Assembly (NCBI RefSeq): GCF_900142275.1
Contig: NZ_FRAI01000006.1
Coordinates: 1 to 64,000 of the forward strand
Direction: 5' to 3'
DNA: 64,000 bases
From: Anaerobranca californiensis DSM 14826
GTDB lineage: Bacteria; Bacillota; Proteinivoracia; Proteinivoracales; Proteinivoracaceae
In this document: positions 55,528 to 64,000 of the stretch, one piece after another
Layout of the letters: each line of letters starts with the position of its first letter
How positions within the stretch are numbered: the stretch's first letter is position 1
The notes under the pieces: generated by a model
What the model was told of the DNA's origin: nothing
The model's input: only the letters and a program-made list of their open reading frames with translations
Databases searched by the model: none
Translations under genes and position numbers: made by a program

Positions 55528-56766
55528 ATGAGAAAATTAGCTTTGGTAATTGTCCTTTTGTTTTTAATAAGTGGTTGTTTTTGGGGAAATAATCAAAATT
55601 TAGAACAACCCCTAGAACCTAAACCACAACCTCAAGAGATAATTGAAGGGGAAAAAATAGTTGAAATAACAATAGCTAGTGTTGGAGACATCATGGTCCA
55701 TTCAAGACAATTTGAGGCTGCCTATGATCCTCAAACAAAAATGTATAATTTTGAAAACAACTTTACTTTGATCAAAGACTATATAAAACTTGCCGATATT
55801 GCTATAGCAAATTTAGAAACTACCTTTGGTGGGGAAGAAAGGGGATATAGTGGGTATCCAAGATTCAATACCCCAGATACAATGGCAGATGCCCTTAAAT
55901 ATGCCGGTTTTGATGTTGTTTCTACTATTAATAATCACACAATGGATACAGGGATTAAAGGAATGTTTAGGACAATTGAAGTTCTAAAAAGTAGAGGGTT
56001 AACCCCTATAGGAACTAGGGAGAGTTTAGAAGATAAAAGTTATATTATTAAAGAAATCAAGGGAATAAATGTTGGAATCACGGCATATTCCTACGAAACA
56101 CCATCAACTAACGGAATGAAAACATTAAATGGTATTCTAATTCCAAAGGAATATACAGAACTTTTTGATACTTTTAATTATCAGCAGTTAGAAAGGGATT
56201 TAGAAAAAATACAAAAAAGAATAGAAAATATGAGGGAAGAGGGGGCAGAAATTATCGTTTTTGTAGTTCATTGGGGTAGTGAATATCAACGGAGTTATGA
56301 CAAATTTCAAAAGGAAATTGGGGAAAAGTTAAATTCCTTTGGTGTAGACCTTATTTTTGGCAGTCACCCCCATGTAATTCAACCTATAAAAACCATTGAA
56401 GGTGAGAATGGACATACTACGATGGTAGCATATTCTCTAGGAAACTTTATTTCCAATCAGAGATACGAATTTTTAAATAATCGTTATACAGAAGATGGCA
56501 TAGTAGTATATGCAACTTACCAAAAGAATTTAAAGACTGGAGAGATAAGTTTAAAGGAAACAGCTTATTTACCTACATGGGTAAATAGATATCGAGTTAA
56601 TGGGCGATGGGTCTATGAAGTTATACCGGTTTTTCAAGCCTTACAAAACAAAGAAGCTTATAATTTAACTAATACAGATAGTATAGAGCGGGCAAAAATT
56701 TCTTTGAATAATACAGTTAATTGGATAAAAGAACATAATACAGATATTAAACAAATTATTGACTAA
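55528..56766 (+). CDS. CapA-family lipoprotein (metallophosphatase fold)
   Basis: A 412-residue exported lipoprotein with the lipobox LISGC (Cys17) and the CapA/PgsA metallophosphatase-like domain. Motifs are SVGDIMVHSRQ, ANLETTFGG, STINNHTMDTGIKGM, VVHWGSEYQ and FGSHPHVIQPI. CapA homologues take part in poly-gamma-glutamate capsule formation, but no capB/capC neighbours are present, so the role here is open. SD AAGGGGG precedes the ATG. Confidence 0.9.
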   Translation: MRKLALVIVLLFLISGCFWGNNQNLEQPLEPKPQPQEIIEGEKIVEITIASVGDIMVHSRQFEAAYDPQTKMYNFENNFTLIKDYIKLADIAIANLETTFGGEERGYSGYPRFNTPDTMADALKYAGFDVVSTINNHTMDTGIKGMFRTIEVLKSRGLTPIGTRESLEDKSYIIKEIKGINVGITAYSYETPSTNGMKTLNGILIPKEYTELFDTFNYQQLERDLEKIQKRIENMREEGAEIIVFVVHWGSEYQRSYDKFQKEIGEKLNSFGVDLIFGSHPHVIQPIKTIEGENGHTTMVAYSLGNFISNQRYEFLNNRYTEDGIVVYATYQKNLKTGEISLKETAYLPTWVNRYRVNGRWVYEVIPVFQALQNKEAYNLTNTDSIERAKISLNNTVNWIKEHNTDIKQIID

Positions 56767-56790
56767 ATTATTTTAAAATAAAACAAAATA

Positions 56791-56819
56791 TTGAATTATC
56801 TTTACTTCTTTAGTATAAT
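56791..56819 (+). promoter_or_regulatory. rocA promoter
   Basis: TTGAAT (56791-56796), 17-nt spacer, perfect TATAAT (56814-56819), 33 nt before the rocA start. Confidence 0.75.
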
Positions 56820-56852
56820 AAAGCAAAAGTTACTTTGGAGGTGGATAATTCA

Positions 56853-58400
56853 ATGTTAAAATCCTTTACTAATGAAGAATTTTTAGATTTTACTAATGTA
56901 AAAGTACAACAAAAAGCTTTAACGACTTTAAATGAAGTTAGGAAAGGACTAGGTAAGGACTATCCTTTAATTATCGGTAAGGAAAAAATTTTTACAGAAG
57001 AAAAAATAATTTCTACCAATCCTGCAAATCCTGAAGAGATAATTGGCTACGTATCAAAGGGAAATAAAGATTTAGCCCAATTGGCCATGGAAGAAGGAGT
57101 AAAAGCTTTTTCTTGGTGGAAAAAAATCCCTGTAGAAGAAAGGGTCCGTTATTTAATAAAAGGTGCAGAAATTTTACGGAAAAGAAAATTAGAATTTGCC
57201 AGTTTGCTAGTTTTAGAAATAGGCAAATCTTGGAGGGAAGCTGATGCCGATGTAGCAGAAGCTATAGACTTCTTAGAATACTATGGCAGACAGGCATTAC
57301 TTTTACAAAAAGAACCTTTCCTCATTCCTTATCCTGGTGAAGAAAATTGGGCAAGGTATATTCCTTTAGGGGTAGGGGTAATAATTCCTCCATGGAATTT
57401 CCCATTAGCAATTTTGGTTGGGATGGTTTCAGCAGCTATAGTTACAGGAAATACCGTTGTTTTAAAACCCGCTAGCATAACACCGGTTATAGGATATAAA
57501 TTTGTTGAGCTGATGGAGGAAGCTGGCCTACCTTCAGGAGTAATTAACTTTCTACCAGGCAGTGGTGGGGAAATAGGAGATTTTTTAGTAAAACATGCTA
57601 AAACCCGTTTTATAAACTTTACCGGCTCTAAAGAAGTAGGTCTTAGGATAAACAAATTAGCAGCAGAAATAACAAAAGGACAAAGGTGGATAAAAAGGGT
57701 AGTAGCGGAAATGGGAGGAAAAGATGGAATAATAGTAGATGAAGATGTAAATTTAGAGGAAGCAGTTAAGATAGTAGTCACCTCTGCCTATGGTTTTCAA
57801 GGGCAAAAATGCTCAGCTTGTTCTAGGGTTATCGTTCATCAAAGGGTTTATGATGAATTTATAGAAAAGTTAGTAGAAGAAGTGAAAAAAATCAAAGTTG
57901 GAGTACCGGAGGATTTTAATAACTTTATGGGACCGGTATCTGATAAAAATGCCTTTAATAATATCTTAAAATACATTGAAATAGGAAAAGGGGAAGGCAA
58001 GTTAGTATATGGAGGAAATAGAATAGGGGATAGTGGGTATTTTATTCAACCTACAGTAATAATCGATGTCCCCCCTGAAGGAGTAATAGCCCAAGAAGAA
58101 ATATTCGGACCGGTACTGGCAGTAATTAAAGCAAAAGATTTTGATGAAGCTTTAAAAATTGCCAACAATACGGAATTTGGTTTGACAGGGGGAGTTTGTT
58201 CTAATAATCGAAGTAATCTTGAAAAGGCTAGGGAAGAGTTTTATGTAGGTAATCTTTACTTTAATAGAAAAATTACCGGAGCATTAGTGGGAGTCCAGCC
58301 CTTTGGGGGATACAATATGTCTGGAACTTGTTCAAAGGCTGGAGGACCCGATTATTTACAACTATTTACCCAAATGAAGGTTGTAACGGAAAAATTTTAG
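56853..58400 (+). CDS. rocA: L-glutamate gamma-semialdehyde (P5C) dehydrogenase
   Basis: A 515-residue NAD-dependent aldehyde dehydrogenase that oxidises 1-pyrroline-5-carboxylate to glutamate, the last step of proline and arginine/ornithine breakdown. Motifs are IIPPWNFPLAILVGM, the NAD loop FTGSKEVG, the general base in VAEMGGKDG and the catalytic Cys in GQKCSACSR. The length equals the B. subtilis RocA. The ATG at 56853 with GGAGGTG is preferred over an in-frame TTG at 56835. It is monocistronic, followed by a terminator. Confidence 0.95.
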   Translation: MLKSFTNEEFLDFTNVKVQQKALTTLNEVRKGLGKDYPLIIGKEKIFTEEKIISTNPANPEEIIGYVSKGNKDLAQLAMEEGVKAFSWWKKIPVEERVRYLIKGAEILRKRKLEFASLLVLEIGKSWREADADVAEAIDFLEYYGRQALLLQKEPFLIPYPGEENWARYIPLGVGVIIPPWNFPLAILVGMVSAAIVTGNTVVLKPASITPVIGYKFVELMEEAGLPSGVINFLPGSGGEIGDFLVKHAKTRFINFTGSKEVGLRINKLAAEITKGQRWIKRVVAEMGGKDGIIVDEDVNLEEAVKIVVTSAYGFQGQKCSACSRVIVHQRVYDEFIEKLVEEVKKIKVGVPEDFNNFMGPVSDKNAFNNILKYIEIGKGEGKLVYGGNRIGDSGYFIQPTVIIDVPPEGVIAQEEIFGPVLAVIKAKDFDEALKIANNTEFGLTGGVCSNNRSNLEKAREEFYVGNLYFNRKITGALVGVQPFGGYNMSGTCSKAGGPDYLQLFTQMKVVTEKF

Positions 58401-58410
58401 TTTTATGTTA

Positions 58411-58438
58411 GGGGATGGTTTTTACCATCTCTTTTTTA
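58411..58438 (+). terminator. Terminator of rocA
   Basis: GGGATGGT / ACCATCTC with a TTTT loop and a run of six T residues, 12 nt after rocA. Confidence 0.85.
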
Positions 58439-58510
58439 TTTAGTATTCTTGATGAATTAAAGGAAATATAATACAATTTTATTATTAATTAACGGTAGGG
58501 GGCAGGGTAT

Positions 58511-59104
58511 GTGTTAGTAACTATTGAAGAAGTTATGAAAAAATATAATATATCTAAAGCTACTATAAATAACTGGATCAAGGGTGGAGAAGTTAAAATA
58601 CATTTTTTAGAAGGGAAAAAGTTAATTTCTTTAGAAGAAATAGAAAAATACGGGAAAGATCGTCTTCAAAGCAGGAGAAATAAGCAAAAGAATAGCAAAC
58701 CAAGGATACCGGAGAACTATTTAGCAGAGGGACAATATATTGAAAAGGTAAAGGAAATTTTAAACCTCACTGAAAATTATCATAGGGATGACCGGCTTAG
58801 AATGGTTTTATTGATGATTATTTACAAGTTTTTATTAGATAAAAAAGCCATTTCAGTAATACCCGATAAGCCGGGGGATTTTAGTTTACTTCCAGCTAAA
58901 GTTTCCAAAATTCTATCTATAGGTTTTACTGGATGTAGATTTTATAAAAGGGATTTGGAACTGTTAGAGAAAATATTGAAACTAGATCTAACTCCAACAG
59001 GAGAGGATTTTTTAGGATTATTATATTTATCACTAAGGCCGGAAGGGCAAAAAATAAAAAGGGATGTTATTTTACTCCCCAATCCGTTGTGGAAGAAATG
59101 GTAG
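58511..59104 (+). CDS. HTH and helical N-terminal part of a frameshifted adenine methyltransferase
   Basis: A 197-codon frame starting at GTG 58511. It begins with a MerR/excisionase-like HTH (TIEEVMKKYNISKATINNWIK, about residues 4-24) and continues with a helical region like the N-terminal domain of N6-adenine methyltransferases (LRMVLLMIIYKFLL; DFLGLLYLSL). From about 59050 its residues stop looking like the family; the methyltransferase motif GCYFTPQSVVEEMV is instead encoded in the frame of the next gene. The two frames differ by a single base in the A6TA5 tract 59049-59060. Confidence 0.75.
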   Translation: MLVTIEEVMKKYNISKATINNWIKGGEVKIHFLEGKKLISLEEIEKYGKDRLQSRRNKQKNSKPRIPENYLAEGQYIEKVKEILNLTENYHRDDRLRMVLLMIIYKFLLDKKAISVIPDKPGDFSLLPAKVSKILSIGFTGCRFYKRDLELLEKILKLDLTPTGEDFLGLLYLSLRPEGQKIKRDVILLPNPLWKKW

Positions 59105-60453
59105 AAGATGTTTTAAGTTATTTTCCCCATATTCCCAAAATACTTGACCCTGCTTGTGGTTCAGGAAATTTTTTATTAAAGTGTTATAAAAGATTAGTGG
59201 AAAAATATGGAGAGGAGAATAAAGAAGGGATATTAGCTAATCTATGGGGTTGGGATATTGATAAAATTGCAATATCCCTTTGTAAAATAAATCTATTATT
59301 GTTAACAGGAGATGATAGTGAAAATTTTAAGGTCACAAATTTCTTTGAAATTATAACGAAAGGCAATATACAAGGGGAATTTGATATAATCATAGGTAAT
59401 CCCCCTTGGGGATATAAATTTACTATAGAAGAGAGAAAAGATTTAGGTTTTGTTAAGAAAAACCCTGAATCATCAGCTATATTTACACTAAAAGGAATGG
59501 ATTTATTAAAAAATAATGGATACTTATCTTTTTGTTTACCAAAAGCCCTTTTAAATGTTAAAAGCCACAAACTTTTTAGAAAAAAAATACTAACTGAACA
59601 TACTTTAATTAAAATAAAAGATCTTGGAAAGGCCTTTGATGGGGTGTTATCCTCCAGTATAGTTTTAACAGTTCAAAAAAGGAAATCTAAACAAGGGGAT
59701 AATATTAATATTGTCAGTAAATGGGGAAGTTTTACAGTAAACAAGGGAAAAGTGGAAAAAAATCCTTATTGGAATATCAATTTTATCAAGGGCCCCCTAA
59801 CTTTAGATATATTAGAAAAAATGAGAAGGATTCCTTCTACCACCCTTAAAGGAAGTATTTTTGCTTTAGGGATAGTAACGGGTAACAATAAAAATTTTAT
59901 TATCCCTAAGGATAAAATAAAGGATGAAGAAAAGGACAGTTTACAAAAAATTATAAAGGGAAAGGATATATTAAAATTTAAAATTAACCCACAATTGGAT
60001 TATATTCTTTTTCAACGGGAGAAATTTCAACAAATAGCCCCTATTGAATATTACAAAACACCGGAGAAATTGGTCTACCGTTTTATAAGCAGTAAGTTAA
60101 TCTTTGCCTATGATGATACCGGGGCATTAACTTTAAATAGTGCTAATATATTAATACCTAAAGAATCCCTAAATATTAAATACATATTAGCATTGTTAAA
60201 TTCTACAGCAATGCAGTTTTACTTTGAAAACACTTTTTCTAGCATCAAAATTTTAAGATATCATCTTGAAGATTTACCAATACCAATTGTCGATCCCCTA
60301 AAGGAAAGGGAAGTAGTAGATTTAGTCAATCTAGTTATACAGGCAGAAAAGGAAGATACTTTAAATAGTTTATATCATGAATTAGACCAAAAGGTATATA
60401 AATTATTTAACTTAAACAGAAAAGAAGTAGACTTTTTAAAGAGATGTTTGTAA
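59089..60453 (+). CDS. N6-adenine DNA methyltransferase with TaqI-like specificity domain (C-terminal part)
   Basis: A 454-codon frame (GTG at 59089) encoding a SAM-dependent adenine methyltransferase: SAM motif LDPACGSGNFLLKCY, WGWDIDK, the catalytic IIGNPPWGY (NPPY-type) and a C-terminal target-recognition domain resembling the TaqI-like family (NSTAMQFYFENTFSSIKILRY). Motif X (GCYFTP) lies upstream in the same frame, outside this start, so the true gene reaches back through the frameshift to 58511, about 648 residues. No nuclease motif was seen, so it may be an orphan methyltransferase. Confidence 0.88.
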   Translation: MEEMVEDVLSYFPHIPKILDPACGSGNFLLKCYKRLVEKYGEENKEGILANLWGWDIDKIAISLCKINLLLLTGDDSENFKVTNFFEIITKGNIQGEFDIIIGNPPWGYKFTIEERKDLGFVKKNPESSAIFTLKGMDLLKNNGYLSFCLPKALLNVKSHKLFRKKILTEHTLIKIKDLGKAFDGVLSSSIVLTVQKRKSKQGDNINIVSKWGSFTVNKGKVEKNPYWNINFIKGPLTLDILEKMRRIPSTTLKGSIFALGIVTGNNKNFIIPKDKIKDEEKDSLQKIIKGKDILKFKINPQLDYILFQREKFQQIAPIEYYKTPEKLVYRFISSKLIFAYDDTGALTLNSANILIPKESLNIKYILALLNSTAMQFYFENTFSSIKILRYHLEDLPIPIVDPLKEREVVDLVNLVIQAEKEDTLNSLYHELDQKVYKLFNLNRKEVDFLKRCL

Positions 60454-60484
60454 AATTAAAATTTTTAGTAGAAGAAAAATTTAG

Positions 60485-60500
60485 TGTGATATAAATCACT
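60485..60500 (+). promoter_or_regulatory. CRP/FNR-type operator upstream of hcp
   Basis: TGTGA-N6-TCACT (60485-60500) is one base from the CRP/FNR-family half-site pair TGTGA-N6-TCACA. Its centre (60492.5) is 41.5 nt before the start site predicted from the TATAAT at 60522-60527, the classic class II activator position. HcpR or another CRP/FNR-type regulator is a likely binder. Confidence 0.6.
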
Positions 60501-60527
60501 GAATCCCCCAATTGCAGGGAGTATAAT
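60499..60527 (+). promoter_or_regulatory. hcp promoter with weak -35
   Basis: TATAAT at 60522-60527 has only a weak -35 (CTGAAT, 60499-60504) at a 17-nt spacer, overlapped by the CRP/FNR-type site. This is typical of activator-dependent promoters. Confidence 0.6.
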
Positions 60528-60574
60528 TTAACCATAGCATTAAAGTATTGAGATAAAAATTAGGAGGGATTCAG

Positions 60575-62212
60575 ATGATGTTTTGTTATCAGTGTCAAGA
60601 GGCAGCAAAGGGAACAGGTTGTAGCATAAGGGGTGTATGTGGGAAAACAGATGTTGTAGCTAACAGTCAAGATTTACTTATATACACAGTAAAGGGATTG
60701 TCTAAGTTAAACCTAATTGCTAAGGAAAATGGAATTGAAAAAGAAGAGATAGATAAGTTTATAATGGAAAGTTTATTTATTACCGTTACAAACGTTAATT
60801 TTGATGATAACGTTATCTATGAAAAGGTCTTAGAAGGAATTAAAATTAGAGAAGAATTAAAGGTAGAATTACAAAATAAAGGTGTAGATTTATCAAAAGA
60901 AACCCATGATGCAATAAATTTTATTGTAGATCGTGAAAATGTTGAAAAGAAGAGGGAAGAAGTTTCTATTTTAAAAACAGAAAATGAAGATATAAGATCA
61001 TTAAGGGAATTAATAACTTATGGTGTTAAGGGAATGGCTGCATATGCAAACCATGCCTATGTTTTAAAATATGCTGACAAAGAAATCTCTAGGTTTATGG
61101 AAAAGGCATTAGCGGCGACATTAGATGACAGTCTAAGTGTAGATGAACTTGTTGCTTTAACACTAGAGACGGGTAAATATGCAGTAGAGGTTATGGCATT
61201 ATTGGATAAAGCTAACACATCAACATATGGAAACCCTGAAATAACAAAGGTAAACATAGGTGTAAGAAATAATCCAGGGATATTAATTAGTGGCCATGAT
61301 CTCAAGGATCTAGAACAGCTCCTTGAACAAACAAAGGGAACTGGGGTAGATGTTTATACCCATGGGGAAATGTTGCCAGCCCATTATTACCCAGCATTTA
61401 AGAAATATGATCACTTTGTAGGAAATTATGGAAATGCATGGTGGCTGCAGGATAAGGAATTTGAAACATTTAATGGACCAATTTTAATGACGACAAACTG
61501 TTTAGTTCCTCCAAAGGATTCCTATAAAGACAGGGTTTACACAACTGGTGTGGTCGGTTTCCCTAATGTTAAACATATATCAGAAGATGAAACTGGAAAT
61601 AAAGATTTTAGCCAAATAATAGAACACGCTAAAAGATGCAGTGCTCCTACACAAATTGAAGAAGGAGAAATAGTTGGAGGATTTGCCCATAATCAAGTAT
61701 TGCAACTAGCAGACAAAGTGGTTGAAGCTGTAAAAACAGGAGCTATTAAAAAGTTTTTTGTTATGGCCGGTTGTGATGGAAGGATGAAATCAAGGGAATA
61801 TTATACTGAATTTGCAAAAAAACTTCCAAAGGATACAGTAATTTTAACAGCAGGGTGTGCTAAATATAGATATAACAAGTTAGAATTTGGCGATATAGCT
61901 GGGATTCCAAGGGTGTTAGATGCAGGGCAGTGTAATGATTCATACTCACTGGCAGTAATCGCTCTAAAGCTTAAAGAAGTATTTGAATTAAATGATATAA
62001 ATGAATTGCCAATTGCATATAATATTGCCTGGTATGAACAAAAGGCTGTAACAGTATTACTAGCATTACTATATTTAGGAGTTAAAAACATTCATCTAGG
62101 GCCAACTCTACCGGCATTCCTTTCACCAAATGTTGCAAATGTACTTGTTGAAACATTCGGCATTGGTGGAATAACTAATGTTGATGATGATTTAAAAATG
62201 TTTTTAGGATAA
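60575..62212 (+). CDS. hcp: Hydroxylamine reductase / hybrid-cluster protein
   Basis: A 545-residue hybrid-cluster protein. It has the N-terminal cysteine set [22 protein letters not shown] for the cubane cluster and the conserved hybrid-cluster ligands in [47 protein letters not shown] and AGCAKYRYN. Hcp reduces hydroxylamine in vitro and in cells acts on nitric oxide stress. AGGAGG lies 7 nt before the ATG. It is monocistronic with a CRP/FNR-type site at its promoter and a terminator after it. Confidence 0.96.
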   Translation: MMFCYQCQEAAKGTGCSIRGVCGKTDVVANSQDLLIYTVKGLSKLNLIAKENGIEKEEIDKFIMESLFITVTNVNFDDNVIYEKVLEGIKIREELKVELQNKGVDLSKETHDAINFIVDRENVEKKREEVSILKTENEDIRSLRELITYGVKGMAAYANHAYVLKYADKEISRFMEKALAATLDDSLSVDELVALTLETGKYAVEVMALLDKANTSTYGNPEITKVNIGVRNNPGILISGHDLKDLEQLLEQTKGTGVDVYTHGEMLPAHYYPAFKKYDHFVGNYGNAWWLQDKEFETFNGPILMTTNCLVPPKDSYKDRVYTTGVVGFPNVKHISEDETGNKDFSQIIEHAKRCSAPTQIEEGEIVGGFAHNQVLQLADKVVEAVKTGAIKKFFVMAGCDGRMKSREYYTEFAKKLPKDTVILTAGCAKYRYNKLEFGDIAGIPRVLDAGQCNDSYSLAVIALKLKEVFELNDINELPIAYNIAWYEQKAVTVLLALLYLGVKNIHLGPTLPAFLSPNVANVLVETFGIGGITNVDDDLKMFLG

Positions 62213-62221
62213 TTTATTTTC

Positions 62222-62247
62222 GCCACAGGGATAACCTGTGGCTTTTT
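62222..62247 (+). terminator. Terminator of hcp
   Basis: GCCACAGG / CCTGTGGC, loop GATAA, followed by TTTTT; 9 nt after the stop codon. Confidence 0.88.
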
Positions 62248-62349
62248 ATATTAATTATTTTTTTAGGAAAAAAATTTAAAAATAAAAGGTTTTAATTAAA
62301 GGGATGTAGAATAAATTTAACAAAAGAAAAAAAGTATGAGGTGAGAAAC

Positions 62350-63063
62350 TTGCTTAAAAGTATAATTATAGCTTTGTATGTAGTAATATTACTGATTTTA
62401 TCCCTTCCATATCTTTTAGCAGTAAAGTTATGTAAATTTTTAGGCTTTAAAAATATTCATTACCGTCTTATAAACCTTTTTATAACCTTTTTTTGCCGCT
62501 CTGCCTTTTGCTTAGCAGGGGTTAAAGTAGAAGTAGAAGGTCTTGAAAATCTGCCAGAAGGGAACATGTTATATGTCGGAAATCACCAAAGTATAGTAGA
62601 TATCCCTGTCATGTTAGGATATGTTCCAGGGATAAAAGGTTTCATTGCAAAAAAGGAGACAAAGAAATTACCAATAATTAATTGGTGGATGGAAGAAATA
62701 AACTGTGTTTTTTTAGACCGGCATAATATTCGCCAAGGTATAAAGGATATGGCAAAGGCAAAGGAATTATTAGAGGAAGGGAAAACTCTAGTAATATATC
62801 CTGAAGGCACTCGAAGTAAAGGTGACCAAATGGGTGAATTTAAAAAAGGCAGTTTAAAAATAGGGGTTCAAGGGGGGGTACCAATTGTACCGGTGGCCAT
62901 CTCTGGTTCTTATAAAATATTCGAAGAAAATAGAAAGATAAAAAAAGGTCAAGTGAAATTAAAGATTGGTCAGCCTATTTTTATTGAAGATTTGAGTGAG
63001 GAAGAGAAGAAAGATATTTCCCAAATAGCCTATCAAAGGGTAAAAGAGCTTTTAGAAAATTAA
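62350..63063 (+). CDS. plsC: 1-acyl-sn-glycerol-3-phosphate acyltransferase
   Basis: A 237-residue PlsC-type acyltransferase for phosphatidic acid synthesis at the inner membrane. It has a hydrophobic N-terminal segment (about 2-23), the catalytic NHQSIVDIP (HX4D), FLDRHNIRQG, YPEGTRSKGDQ and VPIVPVAISG. The start is taken as TTG at 62350, 5 to 6 nt after GAGGTGA; an in-frame GTG at 62341 lies within that SD. It is followed 41 nt later by a regulator gene. Confidence 0.92.
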   Translation: MLKSIIIALYVVILLILSLPYLLAVKLCKFLGFKNIHYRLINLFITFFCRSAFCLAGVKVEVEGLENLPEGNMLYVGNHQSIVDIPVMLGYVPGIKGFIAKKETKKLPIINWWMEEINCVFLDRHNIRQGIKDMAKAKELLEEGKTLVIYPEGTRSKGDQMGEFKKGSLKIGVQGGVPIVPVAISGSYKIFEENRKIKKGQVKLKIGQPIFIEDLSEEEKKDISQIAYQRVKELLEN

Positions 63064-63104
63064 GGGCCCAAAAAGAAAAGTTCATTGGGAAAGGGGTGGC
63101 AGCT

Positions 63105-64000
63105 ATGGTAAAAAAAGAATATATAGAAAGGTCCCACCTTCGATGTTTTAATTATGGTGTTGATAAAGAAAGGAAATTTTCTGCTAAAATAATTTTTGGT
63201 CAACAGCTTTTTGATAGATTAGAGAAAAATAAAACATTGATAGAAGTAGCAACACCCTTTATGGAACACCTTTATAATTTCGTCAAAGGCTCTAATTTCT
63301 TTTCTATACTAACGGATGGAGAAGGCTGTATTTTAAAAGTCATAGGAGATGAAAAAATTTTACAAGAAGCTTATTCCCTAAAAATGGTCCCCGGTGCTTT
63401 TATGGATGAAAAAAACATTGGAACCAATGCTATGGGTACTGCCTTGGCAGAAAAAAAACCTGTTCAAGTATCAGGGGAAGAACATTATATAAAAGCATAT
63501 CACCGATGGACCTGCTCTGCAGCTCCTATCAAAAATCCTGAAGGTGAAATTATCGGATGTCTAGACTTAACAGGTTATAGTCCCCAAGTCCATTCCCATA
63601 CTCTTGGAATGGTGGTGGCAGCGGTAAAGGCTGTGGAAAATATTTTAACAAAGGACCAAGCAACTTTTAAACTTTCCGTTGTAAACAAATATATTGAAAC
63701 AATAATTAACTCTATAGATGAAGGAATAATAACCATTGGTCCTAAAGGGTATTTAAAACTTTTAAATACAAAGGCAGAAAAGTTTTTAGGTTTAACTAGT
63801 ACAGAAGCACAAGGGAAAAAAGCAAAAGACTATATTGAAAATTGGGATTTCATCGAAGGTGTTTTAAAGGAAAAAAACAAAATAACAGAGGAAGAGATAT
63901 ATATAAAAGGCAAAAAGGGAAAGTTTCACTGTATTATCAGCGGCTATTTTATCCAGGGTAAAGATAAACCCCAAGGTTATGTCTGTATTTTTAAAGAGAT
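63105..64000 (+). CDS. AcoR-like transcriptional regulator, N-terminal part (runs off the window)
   Basis: An open frame from ATG 63105 (SD AAAGGGGTGG) to the window end, about 298 codons, with no stop. The N-terminal ERSHLRCFNYGVD and the GAF-like domain (MDEKNIGTNAMGTALAEKKPVQVSGEEHY is typical of AcoR-type activators; split as FMDEKNIGTNAMGTALA and PVQVSGEEHYIKAYH) are followed by a PAS domain from about residue 205. The sigma-54-activating AAA+ and HTH domains expected in this family would lie beyond 64000. Its target genes cannot be seen here. Confidence 0.85.
   Translation, partial: MVKKEYIERSHLRCFNYGVDKERKFSAKIIFGQQLFDRLEKNKTLIEVATPFMEHLYNFVKGSNFFSILTDGEGCILKVIGDEKILQEAYSLKMVPGAFMDEKNIGTNAMGTALAEKKPVQVSGEEHYIKAYHRWTCSAAPIKNPEGEIIGCLDLTGYSPQVHSHTLGMVVAAVKAVENILTKDQATFKLSVVNKYIETIINSIDEGIITIGPKGYLKLLNTKAEKFLGLTSTEAQGKKAKDYIENWDFIEGVLKEKNKITEEEIYIKGKKGKFHCIISGYFIQGKDKPQGYVCIFKE

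Overview
The window is the replication-origin region of a low-GC Bacillota (clostridial) chromosome. The evidence is the conserved block gyrA-gyrB-remB-recF-yaaA-dnaN-dnaA, then a DnaA-box-rich gap, then rpmH-rnpA-yidD-yidC-jag-mnmE-mnmG-rsmG-noc-parA-parB, with genes pointing away from the origin on both sides. SD sequences are strong, GTG/TTG starts are common, and a T-box riboswitch and the sporulation-linked gene yyaC are present. The gene content (hybrid-cluster protein, 2-enoate-reductase-like flavoenzyme, P5C dehydrogenase, glutaminyl-tRNA synthetase) suits an anaerobic, amino-acid-using clostridium. An Anaerobranca-like organism is my guess; the species cannot be fixed from the sequence alone.

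Layout. 1-185: 5' end of a 16S rRNA gene (minus) with boxA and a consensus promoter, just downstream of gyrA. 415-9146: replication/gyrase block (minus). 9147-9620: oriC with four perfect DnaA boxes and many variants; a smaller cluster lies between dnaA and dnaN. 9621-18604: RNA-processing, membrane-insertion, tRNA-modification and segregation genes, ending in a perfect parS. 18665-28274: cysteine-desulfurase-like enzyme, DUF554, D-threonine-aldolase-like enzyme, DUF4446, LytM peptidase, bactofilin, UPF0180, yyaC and several membrane proteins. 28290-32663: TSCPD, DUF951, then rpsF-ssb-rpsR-MazG-like-yybS-rplI and a peptidase. 32922-36001: FAD dehydrogenase, purA and a Lys-Glu-Asp-Phe tRNA cluster. 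36101-44442: a cell-envelope block matching the Bacillus purA-walRK-walJ-htrA-rlmH neighbourhood, but with a WalR-like regulator whose phosphoacceptor Asp is Asn and with no WalK. 44500-49994: racemase, a broken small gene, fba, T-box-controlled glnS and an old-yellow-enzyme homologue. 50144-64000: DEFD-box helicase, rRNA-modification genes, TPR protein, a 31-residue membrane microprotein, DUF421, CapA lipoprotein, rocA, a frameshifted HTH/adenine-methyltransferase gene, hcp with a CRP/FNR-type site, plsC and a truncated AcoR-like regulator.

No CRISPR array, insertion sequence or prophage was seen. The most unusual points are the pseudo-receiver WalR homologue without a kinase, the methyltransferase split at an A6TA5 tract, a four-hairpin leader before noc, a 15-bp inverted repeat burying the SD and start codon of the gene at 27627, and small genes missed by length cut-offs (rpmH, a CxxH/CxxC protein, a 31-aa membrane protein, a frameshifted 60-odd-residue gene). 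Starts were adjusted where an SD sequence clearly selects an internal codon.
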